Below are positions 48,915-58,586 of a stretch of DNA of 58,586 nucleotides, in pieces (position 1 is the first letter of the stretch; the number at the start of each line of letters is the position of its first letter). The notes under the pieces were generated by a model. That model was given only the letters and a program-made list of their open reading frames with translations. It searched no databases and was not told the origin of the DNA. Where the stretch lies: the NCBI GenBank assembly GCA_013388645.1, contig JACAEV010000145.1, positions 1 to 58,586 on the forward strand, given 5' to 3'. The DNA comes from Syntrophaceae bacterium (GTDB lineage Bacteria; Desulfobacterota; BSN033; UBA1163). A program made the translations under genes and the position numbers.

Positions 48915-49760
48915 CTATTTCGTGTTTGAGATAGGGATCTTTTCATCTGTAGGTAGGAAGACGATGTATTGGGCTTGACTGGCCGTTTTGAAGAAAAGGT
49001 AACCCTTTGTATGGGTTTTTGGAAGGATACTGAGATTGAGAAGATTCTTGTAATCGATGAAGGGCCTCTCGAACGGGATCTGGGCCTCTATGGACTCGTT
49101 GCGATCAGTGACGAGGACAAAGCTACTCGGGGACACGGACTCAGTTCTATCACCTGAATTATAAACTTCAGCAGAATAAATATGATATCCACGCCTCCAA
49201 CCCTCAAAAGAAAGAGAGACGACCAGCCCGGATCTTCGTTTTGGTTCAGCCAGCGCCGGTTTAGGCTCAGCAGGACTTGACTTTGCTTGCCGCATCTCTA
49301 CCCACCTTTGAATATCAATTTTCCAGCCGGCATCTTCCTTGATGATGGGACACGCATTTGATTCCTTTGAGGGTCTTCGAGTTTTTAAATCGATGGCAGC
49401 GTGTGTTATGTAGGCGGTCGCTTTGGTTTCTTCATCATTTTCAATTACGATGCGGTCTACAGAGGTATTTATATCCCTCAGCGACAGAGCAAGCTCGTTT
49501 ACTATCTCCTTGCAGATTGCCTTTGATTCCTCCAGGAGCCGATCTTTAACTTCATCTGGAATGATTTCCATCAACTTATCGGGGCTCTTTGTGTTGAAGG
49601 CATCGTCCCATTTCTTGAAGAGGGCCGTAACAGCGGCTGCGGTCGGGTCTTCCTGCTCCTTCGGCCGAGTCGGCGTTTCTTTTTGGCCACAGGCCAGGGT
49701 TGCAAAGATCAAGACGGTGGCAATAAATATTTTGACGAGGGATTTGCGCAGGATCACCAT
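48915..49760 (-). CDS. Putative lipoprotein
   Basis: Signal with lipobox-like ATLACGQKE. Confidence 0.6.
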   Translation of the reverse strand: MVILRKSLVKIFIATVLIFATLACGQKETPTRPKEQEDPTAAAVTALFKKWDDAFNTKSPDKLMEIIPDEVKDRLLEESKAICKEIVNELALSLRDINTSVDRIVIENDEETKATAYITHAAIDLKTRRPSKESNACPIIKEDAGWKIDIQRWVEMRQAKSSPAEPKPALAEPKRRSGLVVSLSFEGWRRGYHIYSAEVYNSGDRTESVSPSSFVLVTDRNESIEAQIPFERPFIDYKNLLNLSILPKTHTKGYLFFKTASQAQYIVFLPTDEKIPISNTK

Positions 49761-49835
49761 ATTCGGCTCCTCCTATTAGGTCATTCGGGTTTTGTTAGCC
49801 CAACCCAATTGGGAGAGAGAGGGGCAATCGGTTCT

Positions 49836-50672
49836 TTATGAGGTCGACTTCTCCTTCTTGACAACATACTTCTCCTCCAACTGAGCGGCGTAAAGCTTGA
49901 GCTCCGGGTTGAGGGTGCGGTGATTTTTGAGCGAGGCAATAATTTTCTCCAGGTAACCGACATGCACGCGGTGTCGCACTAACCCCACCAACGATCCGAG
50001 GACAGCCTGCAATGGAGAGTTCAAGGCATCGTTTTGTTCAGGGATAAGGAAAACCACATGGCTATCTTCGTGTGTCGCCAACAAAGAAATATTCCGCAGC
50101 AGTTGGTAGTGTCGGCAAAACTCACTGAATCCGAGCAATCGTTCGTCAATGAGTCCCTGGAGTCTTGGCGAATAGATCTCCCGTAATTTGTTCTCATGTC
50201 TCTGATCTGGCTTAGCACAACCGAACTCCCCCTCAGATAGCTTTACTTCACAAAAGACCCACCTGCCATCAGAATTTTGCCACGCCACATCGACATTGGT
50301 TCCTTCTTCTGCATCAGGGACGTACTCAAAATGCCATTCTTGGATATCGCCTTCCAGGCCGAGTGCTTGAGCCATCAATCTCGCAGTCTCTCCACCAGTG
50401 CTTAGGAATGGAAAGAAGAGGTTGAACGTAAGGGCTTGGGAAGAATTGAGATGGTGAAAATCGGGATGCAGTCGAACCTCACGATTATGGTGCAGGTATT
50501 CTCTTACCTCGGACCTAATCGGTTCAAGCAGGTTTAGGTAGCGAAGGTTGGAAGGCAATATGTGCTGGTATGAGCGACCCGTCTTGCGATAAACCCCTGC
50601 CTCTCGAATTCCCAATCGGTTGGCCTTGTATTCTGCCAGGTGCTTTCTTAGGGCCATCCGGTATGACATCAT
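49836..50672 (-). CDS. PGN_0703-like putative restriction endonuclease (PD-(D/E)XK)
   Basis: SSQALTFNLFFPF..., GTNVDVAWQNSDGRWVFCEVKLSEGEFG. Confidence 0.6.
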   Translation of the reverse strand: MMSYRMALRKHLAEYKANRLGIREAGVYRKTGRSYQHILPSNLRYLNLLEPIRSEVREYLHHNREVRLHPDFHHLNSSQALTFNLFFPFLSTGGETARLMAQALGLEGDIQEWHFEYVPDAEEGTNVDVAWQNSDGRWVFCEVKLSEGEFGCAKPDQRHENKLREIYSPRLQGLIDERLLGFSEFCRHYQLLRNISLLATHEDSHVVFLIPEQNDALNSPLQAVLGSLVGLVRHRVHVGYLEKIIASLKNHRTLNPELKLYAAQLEEKYVVKKEKSTS

Positions 50673-50869
50673 TTTGTATCCCTCCTAAACAACCGCGTTT
50701 AGAATCGTTGGTCCACCTTAAAATTATTTTGACCGACCTCCTGCTTTAGAATAGGAGGACTCATCATTCTTATACTACTTATAAATATCAATTTCAAGAA
50801 TAATAATACTTATAGTCTATAGACATATACCTCCTTTCTGGCTTATAAGTGCCCGTAAGCAAAGGAGAA

Positions 50870-51238
50870 ATGGTGGCGGATATTAGGAAACAGATTGGAG
50901 ATCGAATACGTGATTTGAGAAAGAAAAAGGGACTATCCCAGGAAGAGCTGGGGTGGAAAGCGAAATTGCACTATACGTATATTGGCGGCATTGAAAGGGG
51001 TGAGAAGAACGTATCCATAATTACCTTGAGCAAGATAGCAAAAGGGTTGGGCATAAGTGTAAACGAAATCTTTAATATCCCCATGGATATCAAAGATCCG
51101 GATAAATTAAGGGCCTCATTGGTCAAAGAAATCAACCAAAGCGATCCGGAAATTGTCAGATTGGTTTTTAATCTAACCAGGGAACTGAACAGGCTGAAAT
51201 TCCAGGTCACCTCGGGAAAAGAGAGGGAGAGAAAGTAA
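50870..51238 (+). CDS. XRE-family HTH regulator
   Basis: RIRDLRKKKGLSQEELGWKAKLHYTYIGGIERGEKNVSIITLSKIAKGLGISVNEIF; ATG at 50870 with AAAGGAG. Confidence 0.9.
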   Translation: MVADIRKQIGDRIRDLRKKKGLSQEELGWKAKLHYTYIGGIERGEKNVSIITLSKIAKGLGISVNEIFNIPMDIKDPDKLRASLVKEINQSDPEIVRLVFNLTRELNRLKFQVTSGKERERK

Positions 51239-51266
51239 ACCCACCTCCTCTTGGTAGGAGAGCATT

Positions 51267-52130
51267 ATGCCCTCTATGATAACAATACCAAACAAAAAGA
51301 CCGATGAGATCCCCGACGCATTACTGACCCAAGATCCGTCTGATAAGCGAAGGGGAATCGTTACAAAAATATACGACGAGGATGAGAAAAAACAAAAGAG
51401 GTTCAGATGGGAGTTTTTCAGACGAAGCAAAGTTTATCAAGACTACAAGACCGGCAAAATCGGACCCGAACGGTTTCTTCGATCATTCCCAAATTATCGG
51501 ATTTTTAAGCCTTTGAATCTTTCCATCAAAGAACTGGAAGATGGAAAGGACGAATTTCTAAACGAACTAAAGAAAGTGGTTGCAGGGGTCCCTTCTATTG
51601 ATGTAATTTATGGTAGCGGGAAAAGGACCAAGAGCGTCTCACTTAATTATTTAGCAAGACATGACCAGTATCTCCGATCCATCGAAAAGTGGAGGAAGCA
51701 ACACCCCGATCAATTCAGAAAGCGCGGTAGATTTTTTAGTCTTTTAAATGCTATGCATAAGGAAGACAAAACCATTCAGATTAAGATCCGCCTCAACCGG
51801 AAGAAAGGGAATATTCTTAAAGACATTAACTCCCTAATAGACTTTATCGATAAGGAGGCCAAGTATCGGAAGTTCAATCTCAAAGGACTTAAGCCGCACT
51901 GGGACGAATATGCGAAATACCTTAGGGTATATGATTTAAAGAAGGAAAACCCACGGTTAACGTGGTCAGACATTGCCAAAGAAATCTTCCCAGATGAAGT
52001 AAAGAAAAAAGTTTCCCCACATAAATTTCAAATCAAAGTGCTGGCACACCAATCCGCTAAAGACAAGGTGAGGTATTATTGGAACCGTGCAAATATAATG
52101 ATCAATAAAGGGGGATGGAAAGAAATTTAG
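51267..52130 (+). CDS. Hypothetical protein
   Basis: 287-aa basic ORF with GGTAGGAG upstream. Confidence 0.5.
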   Translation: MPSMITIPNKKTDEIPDALLTQDPSDKRRGIVTKIYDEDEKKQKRFRWEFFRRSKVYQDYKTGKIGPERFLRSFPNYRIFKPLNLSIKELEDGKDEFLNELKKVVAGVPSIDVIYGSGKRTKSVSLNYLARHDQYLRSIEKWRKQHPDQFRKRGRFFSLLNAMHKEDKTIQIKIRLNRKKGNILKDINSLIDFIDKEAKYRKFNLKGLKPHWDEYAKYLRVYDLKKENPRLTWSDIAKEIFPDEVKKKVSPHKFQIKVLAHQSAKDKVRYYWNRANIMINKGGWKEI

Positions 52131-52371
52131 AAGGGTGGAAAATATTTCAGCCATGATATCTTCCATGGAAGATAAATAAGTATAAATCATTTACATATTC
52201 ACCCCAGATTAATTGTGTAAGAATGAGGCCATGATGGAAACAATCCACATGGCCTTTTTTTCGGCCGAAATCAGAATGGAATTAAGAAGTGTAAATCGTG
52301 ACGCCGTGACGGCTGTGACGGCCATCCGCAAGACCGGATGAAACCAATGAGCCGGTGAAGGAGGATGAGAT

Positions 52372-53811
52372 ATGTTTTCAGATTTGGTCGTTTTATCAAA
52401 AGCCCAAGAACGTGTTTTCTCGGACCTATCGGAGTTTGTTCCCCTATTCCACTCACCAGATGGGGAAAGATACGGGGTAATCGAGGTGAATGGCCACCGA
52501 GAAACCTGGTCTCTCGACTCCACCATATTTCGTAACCTGTTAGACTTTAAGTTCTACCAACTATACGGCAACCTTATGCCCATGGGGGAGATGAATCAAA
52601 TCATCCGATTGCTTAAAGCGAAAGCGCAATTCGAAGCTCCGGAAATCCCTGTTTTCGTTCGCGTTGCATTTTACAACGGTTCGATCTACATCGACCTTTG
52701 CAATGAAAAGTGGGAGGTCATTGAAATCACACCAAACGGATGGCGGGTCGTTCAAGATTCTCCAGTTCGATTCACAAGAGCCCGTGGCATGCTGGCGTTG
52801 CCTCACCCTCAAAAAGGGGGGAAGCTGGAAGACCTTAGAAACTTAATTAATGCTCAGGATGTTAACGTTTGGTATTCCTGTCTGTCATGGACAATAGGGT
52901 CTCTGAATCCCAAAGGCCCTTTCCCAATTTTAAATGTAGAAGGAGGATCAGGTCGAGCAAAGACCAGTGCGGTTCGCATGATCCGTCACTTAGTAGATCC
53001 CTCTATCGCGCCTCTGAGATCGGCTCCCAACTCTGTCAGAGACCTTATGATCGCTTCAAAAGACTCATGGATCCTCGCCTTCGATAATCTCTCGAAAGTT
53101 CCCGACTGGTTCTCGGACGCCCTTTGTCGGCTAGCAACCGGAGGGGGCTTCTCAACTCGGAAGCTCTTTACCGATGGTGAACAATTTATCATTAATACCA
53201 CACGGCCCATCGTCATCAACGGGATAGAGTTTCTCCCTGCCCGTGAAGACTTTATAGACCGTTCCCTTGTTATCACTCTCCCTCAGATTCCAAACGATAA
53301 ACGCATGGCAATGGAGGACCTGTGGACCGATTTTGAGGTCGCTCGGCCCAGAATTCTTGGAGCCTTCCTTGACGTTATAAGTTCCTGCCTCCTCAATCTA
53401 AATAAGGTTGAACTGAAATCCTATCCACGCATGGCCGATTTCATCCGCTGGGTCACTGCTTCAGAATCCATAATTGGCTTGTCATCAGGCACCTTTCTTA
53501 AGAATTATGAGGATAATCGTCGTTCCGCAACTCAAGATTCGCTGGAAAGGGACAAAGTCGCCTCCCTGCTCCGAACCTTATTGGCCTCTAGGAAATCATG
53601 GCGTGGGACGGCAATGGCTTTGCTTGAAGAATTGGAAAAGTGTGAATCAGATCCCAAACGCCGAGGTGCATCATGGCCAAAATCAGCATCGGAACTCTCT
53701 GGCAGATTAAAGAGAGCCGAGAATAACCTTCTATCAGTGGGAATTGAAATCATTTTTACCCGGGAAGGCGGAACTGGTCGACGAATAATTGAAATCACTT
53801 CTAAGGCGTAA
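52372..53811 (+). CDS. DUF927-like/primase-associated P-loop ATPase
   Basis: PFPILNVEGGSGRAKTSAVRMIRHLVDPS, SWILAFDNLSKVPDWFSDALCRLATGGGFSTRKLFTD, RPIVINGIEF. Confidence 0.65.
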   Translation: MFSDLVVLSKAQERVFSDLSEFVPLFHSPDGERYGVIEVNGHRETWSLDSTIFRNLLDFKFYQLYGNLMPMGEMNQIIRLLKAKAQFEAPEIPVFVRVAFYNGSIYIDLCNEKWEVIEITPNGWRVVQDSPVRFTRARGMLALPHPQKGGKLEDLRNLINAQDVNVWYSCLSWTIGSLNPKGPFPILNVEGGSGRAKTSAVRMIRHLVDPSIAPLRSAPNSVRDLMIASKDSWILAFDNLSKVPDWFSDALCRLATGGGFSTRKLFTDGEQFIINTTRPIVINGIEFLPAREDFIDRSLVITLPQIPNDKRMAMEDLWTDFEVARPRILGAFLDVISSCLLNLNKVELKSYPRMADFIRWVTASESIIGLSSGTFLKNYEDNRRSATQDSLERDKVASLLRTLLASRKSWRGTAMALLEELEKCESDPKRRGASWPKSASELSGRLKRAENNLLSVGIEIIFTREGGTGRRIIEITSKA

Positions 53812-53917
53812 GCCTTAGGTAGACTACATTCAGAATTTTGTTTAGTCCGACGCTGCTTCAACAATGCCAATTTTGAAGACACCGCCATTTAGGCTTAATA
53901 CTACCAGGAGGTAATCT

Positions 53918-54613
53918 ATGAGAATTTCTCAGAGAAATAAGAAATCAACCCTCACAGTTACAGAACGATTCTATTTCCCCTATGAAAGCCAATACATGAA
54001 AATCTCTGGAATGCCGGACGCCTGGTATAAACTTTATTCTATAGCGACCAGGCCCGACGAACTTGGTACATTTATATATACTCATTTCATTCTCCCTGCG
54101 GTGCGACACCTCAATGCAAAGCGCCCCCGAGGCCCGCATAAATCCAACGCAAAATTTATCAACAAGGTCAAAACCCTTGCCGCCTACAATTATTGTTTCC
54201 TTGATTATTGGCTGGGGAAGTCCAGGGAAGAATGGCCAGAACCCATCAAGAAAGTCGTTCAAGAATTCGAAGACGAAATGGGATCTTATTTTCCCCGTAC
54301 CGGGAAAAAGAAACATCCCAAAGCTCTTGAGATAGTGGCTTACATGATCGAAAGGGATTTTGGAGAAGAGAGACAGATCCATCAAACAATAAAGCCATGG
54401 ACCGATGACATACATAATTTCGATAAAGTCTACGTCTCCGGAAGCGGCTTTGTAACGTACTATAAGCTCTATTTGGAGTTATTGGGAAAATGGGATGACC
54501 CGAGCCTCATTTTTGCTCCCGAGAACCTAAGCCTGGTTGATTCTTGGTCCTCAGGGAAAGGTTTAAGGTTGCGGAACTCTTCTCCGAACATTGCCCCTTT
54601 CACAACAGCGTAG
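53918..54613 (+). CDS. Hypothetical protein
   Basis: 231-aa ORF with AGGAGGT RBS. Confidence 0.5.
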   Translation: MRISQRNKKSTLTVTERFYFPYESQYMKISGMPDAWYKLYSIATRPDELGTFIYTHFILPAVRHLNAKRPRGPHKSNAKFINKVKTLAAYNYCFLDYWLGKSREEWPEPIKKVVQEFEDEMGSYFPRTGKKKHPKALEIVAYMIERDFGEERQIHQTIKPWTDDIHNFDKVYVSGSGFVTYYKLYLELLGKWDDPSLIFAPENLSLVDSWSSGKGLRLRNSSPNIAPFTTA

Positions 54614-54829
54614 AACACGGTTTTTCCTAAAACTGCAGTTACGCAGTTTGGCACTCATAGTAATTATCTAATCAATCTGGTTTAATAATTTCGATAATAA
54701 ATTGAGGCTTGATATGGAACGTATTATTCATTCTCCGGTTAGAGACATGGGGCGAACGACTCCGAGGCAAGAAGATACTTGCTTTTTATTAAAAACATCT
54801 CTACAGGCAATTACCAAAATCGAGGGGCG

Positions 54830-54913
54830 AAGGAGTCAGACTCCCCTTCTGCTGCCCGCAGACCGAATTTGATGCGGGCTGTAAAATTGCAATTCCGCAG
54901 ATTCGGACTCCTT
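54830..54913. other. Nested inverted repeats (candidate structured RNA or DNA site)
   Basis: AAGGAGTC(54830)...GACTCCTT(54906); inside it GCCCGCA(54854)/TGCGGGC(54873) or alternatively CCGAAT(54863)/ATTCGG(54901). Confidence 0.4.
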
Positions 54914-54982
54914 CCAATGAATTCACTCTCTTGATTTAATAGTGAGTAGATAATCAAATCATGTAGAAAGGAGGTAACGATT

Positions 54983-55177
54983 ATGAATCAATTAAACGAA
55001 TTAAGCGAGGCCATCGGTTACTGGTATGGAGCGCGGGTGCTCTGCCCAGAGTGTTTCGAAAGGCAGGGTAGAGTTGATCATGAGGGCACCATCCCTCCAG
55101 ATGACTTGGTGGGACTTCTAACCAGATGCGCTAATTGCCACATACCACTTTGGGTATATAAGGAGGGAGTCTTATGA
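54983..55177 (+). CDS. Small zinc-ribbon-like protein
   Basis: CPECF and CANCH; AAAGGAGGT RBS. Confidence 0.5.
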   Translation: MNQLNELSEAIGYWYGARVLCPECFERQGRVDHEGTIPPDDLVGLLTRCANCHIPLWVYKEGVL

Positions 55178-55566
55178 AGAAACCCATGTTTACTCCAACC
55201 AACATCATGGCAAAGATATTCAAGGGCCCAAACAAATATGAAATCCCTATGAAGCTAAGAAATCCCACCAAGTCTTCCAGCTTGGAGACGGATAGATTCC
55301 CCGTTGAAAGGAGAGAAACGCAAGTGGTAGAAGGGAATAATCTTGAAGAAAAAGTGATGCAGATTTTGACGAACTCAAGTAAAGATACAATGAAGAAGAT
55401 CCTTACTTTGGGTGAACTTTCATTGCCGCAGCCCCAATTTAAGGCATTCAGGAAAGAGATTTTCGACTTATTTGGAACCAGAGAATTTAAGAGGGTGGCT
55501 CGCGTAATCGTGAGCGAGTGTCTTAGTTCTAATCGTGACAAATTTGGGCAGGGGAGGCGCTTTTAG
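55174..55566 (+). CDS. Hypothetical protein
   Basis: Start overlaps previous stop; GGAGGG RBS. Confidence 0.45.
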   Translation: MKKPMFTPTNIMAKIFKGPNKYEIPMKLRNPTKSSSLETDRFPVERRETQVVEGNNLEEKVMQILTNSSKDTMKKILTLGELSLPQPQFKAFRKEIFDLFGTREFKRVARVIVSECLSSNRDKFGQGRRF

Positions 55567-55831
55567 CGATTTTGCTAAGGAGGAGGAATTATGAGTGGCA
55601 GACAAAGTCTTTTCGGCCCACTCATTATATAGATTCCGGAGGGAAGAAATCGACACGAGGTATCAATGCTTATTTTTACCCCTACTCACCGCTGCGAAAA
55701 GCAAAACAAGAAGTCGCCTCTCCTTGACAAAGACCGGAAGTTCGAATATGAAGATAATATTCCTGAGGGATCGGAGGTTGACTCTGAGGCGGTTGTAAAT
55801 CTCTTCATAGAATTATTTTGGAGGGAGTGCG

Positions 55832-57403
55832 TTGAAAGGTGCAGTGATCTATACCAGGGTGAGTACCGATCGCCAGGCGGAGAGGGACTTGTCTCTTCCG
55901 ACCCAACTGGAGATCTGTAGAAGATATGCTTTCCAGACCGGTCATACCGTCATTAAGGAGTTCCAGGATGCTGGCGAAAGCGCGAGGTCTTCAGACCGAC
56001 CGGCTTTTCTTGAGATGATCGACTATTGTGATTCAAATTATAGTCATATTAAGGCGGTCATATGTTTTGATACTTCGCGGTTCGCTCGAAACCGCTACGA
56101 TGCCCTGCTCTTCAAGAAGCAATTGGCAAAAAAAGGCATTAAGGTTCTCTTTGCCACTCAGAATCTCAGCGAGGGGCCGGAGGGGGAACTCCTTGAGGCC
56201 TTCCTCGAGGCCACAGATGAATTTTATTCAAAAAATCTGGCAAGAAATATAATTAGAGGGATGGAAGAGAACGCCAGAAGAGGACACCTTAATGGAGCAA
56301 GGCCTCCTTTTGGTTATAGAATCATCAAGATTCCAGACCCAAAAGGCAATATGAAAGGGGTGCTTGAGGTAGTCGAGCCTGACGCCTCGGTAGTGAGATT
56401 GGCATTTGATCTCTACCTTTCGGGCCTGGGATACAAGTCCATTTGTGACGAATTCGAAAAGAAAGGAGTCCGAAACAGAACAGGAGGAATGTTCACGAAG
56501 AACGCCATTGAAAAGATGCTCAAGAACAGAACATATCAAGGAGATCTGATTTTCAGGAAGATCACCGTGGAAAACGTTCACCCTCCCATCGTCTCGAGAG
56601 ATGTCTTTGAGAGGGTTCAGGCCTTGGGAAAAGAAAGAGATCCAAAAAAGACATCTGGGAGGGAACTTTCCTCTCCTTTGCTTTTCTCAGGGCTTCTTCA
56701 TTGTGGGAACTGCGGAGAGAAGTTGACCTATGAAAAGACTTTTAAACCCAACAAGACCTATCCCTATTACTCCTGTAGCTCGTTCAAGAGCAGAAGGATT
56801 AAATGCCCTTCCCCGCTTCGCTTTGATGTCAAGAAAATGGATCAATATCTCTTGGATAAGATCTTTTCCAGAATATTGACCAATGCGAACCTGAAGAAAC
56901 TTCTTGTTCAAATAGAAAACCTTAGGATCCAGCTTCTTAACGACAGCAGAAGCCGTCTCAATAAACTTCGTTACGAACTCAATACCGTTCATAGAAGGAT
57001 AGAGAATCTCCTTGACGCCGTTGCAGATGGGACCGTGGATCGGTGGATAGTCAAGGACAAACTGGATAAACTGAAGGCAAACAAACAAGCTCTTGAAGGG
57101 GAGATGACAAAGGGTCAAATCATTCCCTTTCCGAAGCTGAATCTTTCTGATTCCTTTATAGAAAGGTTCAAGGATATTTGTAAAGAAATAATTATGGATG
57201 CAGACCCAATAAAGGCAAGAACTTTTTTGAAGAGGTTTATTGAAAAGATAACTTTAACGAAAAACACCTGCAAAGTTGCCTATAACCTTGCAGGCGTAGT
57301 TCCTACCAATGACGACTGTTCGAGTTTAAGGGTAGGATTGGTGGAGGCGGCGGGAATCGAACCCGCGTCCGAGAACCTTCCGACAGAGCTTCTACATACA
57401 TAG
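55832..57403 (+). CDS. Large serine recombinase
   Basis: TTG start; N-term AVIYTRVSTDRQAERDLSLPTQLEICRRYA; recombinase domain; zinc ribbon LLHCGNCGEKLTYEKTF...YYSCSS; coiled coil. Confidence 0.93.
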   Translation: MKGAVIYTRVSTDRQAERDLSLPTQLEICRRYAFQTGHTVIKEFQDAGESARSSDRPAFLEMIDYCDSNYSHIKAVICFDTSRFARNRYDALLFKKQLAKKGIKVLFATQNLSEGPEGELLEAFLEATDEFYSKNLARNIIRGMEENARRGHLNGARPPFGYRIIKIPDPKGNMKGVLEVVEPDASVVRLAFDLYLSGLGYKSICDEFEKKGVRNRTGGMFTKNAIEKMLKNRTYQGDLIFRKITVENVHPPIVSRDVFERVQALGKERDPKKTSGRELSSPLLFSGLLHCGNCGEKLTYEKTFKPNKTYPYYSCSSFKSRRIKCPSPLRFDVKKMDQYLLDKIFSRILTNANLKKLLVQIENLRIQLLNDSRSRLNKLRYELNTVHRRIENLLDAVADGTVDRWIVKDKLDKLKANKQALEGEMTKGQIIPFPKLNLSDSFIERFKDICKEIIMDADPIKARTFLKRFIEKITLTKNTCKVAYNLAGVVPTNDDCSSLRVGLVEAAGIEPASENLPTELLHT

Positions 57404-57713
57404 CCTGTATTTTGAATTCGCCCCTCCGAACTCCCACAGGCAGGATTTCGGGAGGACTATCCTATGAGGTTTCGTCCCTTTCCTATAGGAATCGGAGAGG
57501 GACTATCCTGTTTTTCTGACATCCCCCGCCTGCCAGCGGGCAGGCATCCCGCCCTACAGGAGAGAACGGGTGAGACGCTGGCCGCTCTTAGGCAGCCAGG
57601 GCATAATCGTAGTTGGCTGCGATTATGTTTAAACCCCATTTGTTTTACGAGCCAATGGGACCTCGGTATGCAGCCCTGACGTCAACGATCCCCGTCGAAC
57701 CCTTTTCGCCCCC
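57339..57713 (-). ncRNA. ssrA: tmRNA
   Basis: Minus strand: 5' GGGGGCGAAAAGGGTTCGACGGGGATCG, tag TAATC-GCAGCCAACTACGATTATGCCCTGGCTGCCTAA (AANYDYALAA*), 3' GGACGCGGGTTCGATTCCCGCCGCCTCCACCA; 5' GGGGGCG pairs with 3' CGCCTCC. Confidence 0.95.
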
Positions 57714-58143
57714 TTTCCATTTCTCTTTCAATCGTCTTTCGTTTGAGAGATTCTCGTTTATCAAAAAGCTTTTTCCCCTTTGCCAAACCCAATTCGACTT
57801 TGGCCTTCCCATCAGAAAAGTAGAGACGAAGGGGGATGAGCGTAAATCCCTTTTCCTGAACCTTTCCGATAAGCCGTCGAATCTCCCTCTTGTGGAGAAG
57901 AAGCTTCCTCGTCCTCAGCGGATCATGATTCAATCGGTTGCCATGGGTATAAGGGCTGATATGGGCATCGACCAAGAAGACCTCTCCATTCCTGATCTTC
58001 CCATAGCTGTCACTCAAGTTGGCCCTTCCCTCCCGGAGGGACTTGACCTCCGTTCCCAAAAGGCAAATCCCGGCCTCATATTTATCTTCGATAAAATAAT
58101 GATGCCACGCCTTCCTATTTTGGCAAATCAATTTTTCGCCCAT
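57682..58143 (-). CDS. smpB: SsrA-binding protein SmpB
   Basis: [50 protein letters not shown]...[16 protein letters not shown]. Confidence 0.97.
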   Translation of the reverse strand: MGEKLICQNRKAWHHYFIEDKYEAGICLLGTEVKSLREGRANLSDSYGKIRNGEVFLVDAHISPYTHGNRLNHDPLRTRKLLLHKREIRRLIGKVQEKGFTLIPLRLYFSDGKAKVELGLAKGKKLFDKRESLKRKTIEREMERGRKGFDGDR

Positions 58144-58249
58144 CGATTCTATTTTAGCGAAATAAAGCCTTTAAATCAACCATCTTAGCTCTGGACGATC
58201 TTCTTGGACTAAATCCGAAATTCGAATATCAGATTTAGCATTTTCAATA

Positions 58250-58586
58250 TTAAACCCGGACAGGCAACTCGATCAGGAAGGCCGTTCCTTTCGGTTCGTT
58301 ATCTCTAACCCGGATATATCCGTTGTGATCGGCGATGATGGCGTTGACGATGGCTAACCCTAACCCTGTTCCGCTCTTTTTAGTGGAGAAATAGGGTTCG
58401 AAAAGCCTTCTCTTATCTTCATCGGGAATACCACAGCCGTTGTCGCTCACCTCGAGGCGAACCATCTGGAGTTTCGGATCGTAACTCGTCTGAATCTTAA
58501 TCTCGCCACCCCTCCCAACGGCTGCAAGACTGTTCTTAATAAGATTGATCATGACCCGTTTGATCTGATCCCGGTCGAGATTTAAC
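58250..58586 (-). CDS. Sensor histidine kinase, HATPase domain (truncated by window end)
   Basis: NLDRDQIKRVMINLIKNSLAA...LEVSDNGCGIPDEDKRRLFEPYFSTKKSGTGLGLAIVNAIIADHNG. Confidence 0.92.
   Translation of the reverse strand, partial: LNLDRDQIKRVMINLIKNSLAAVGRGGEIKIQTSYDPKLQMVRLEVSDNGCGIPDEDKRRLFEPYFSTKKSGTGLGLAIVNAIIADHNGYIRVRDNEPKGTAFLIELPVRV

Noticed and set aside
57457-57679. Plus- and minus-strand ORFs within the tmRNA gene
   Set aside because: They lie inside the ssrA gene and show no recognisable domain
1-58586. CRISPR array or Cas locus (Cas4-like domains present)
   Set aside because: No regularly spaced repeats found; Cas4-like domains occur in a RecB-like nuclease and in the transposase fusions, with no Cas1/Cas2 or effector

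Overview
This 58.6 kb window looks like the right-hand part of a large integrative element inserted at the 3' end of a host tmRNA gene (ssrA). The right edge holds a large serine recombinase (TTG start at 55832) whose frame runs into antisense ssrA. After it come tmRNA (57339-57713, minus), smpB (minus) and a sensor histidine kinase fragment (minus), all apparently host genes. The left boundary is not visible. No phage structural or conjugation genes were recognised. The element has three themes. (1) A co-directional block at about 9.7-23.4 kb of defence and DNA-processing genes: HTH/Xis, DUF262-HNH, UvrD-like helicase-nuclease, zinc-ribbon/DEDD exonuclease, DUF2130 nuclease, then a tight DruA(DUF4338)-NurA-HerA trio, then a HEAT-repeat protein with a SPPF-type DNA methyltransferase. 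(2) A replication/recombination module at about 23.7-39.1 kb: Pol I-like polymerase without exonuclease domains, ATP-dependent DNA ligase, RadC, HU, DUF932, DnaN clamp, Rad52-family annealing protein, RecB/Cas4-like nuclease. (3) Two diverged single-gene elements in which a Cas4/RecB-like domain and a DEDD exonuclease domain are fused to an IS66-type DDE transposase. Many further PD-(D/E)XK-like proteins are scattered through the window. Leading candidates for undescribed biology are the DruA-NurA-HerA operon, the exonuclease-IS66 fusions, a duplicated promoter/leader of the replication module, and a structured non-coding region upstream of DUF932. Family names come from reading motifs by eye; no database search was run.
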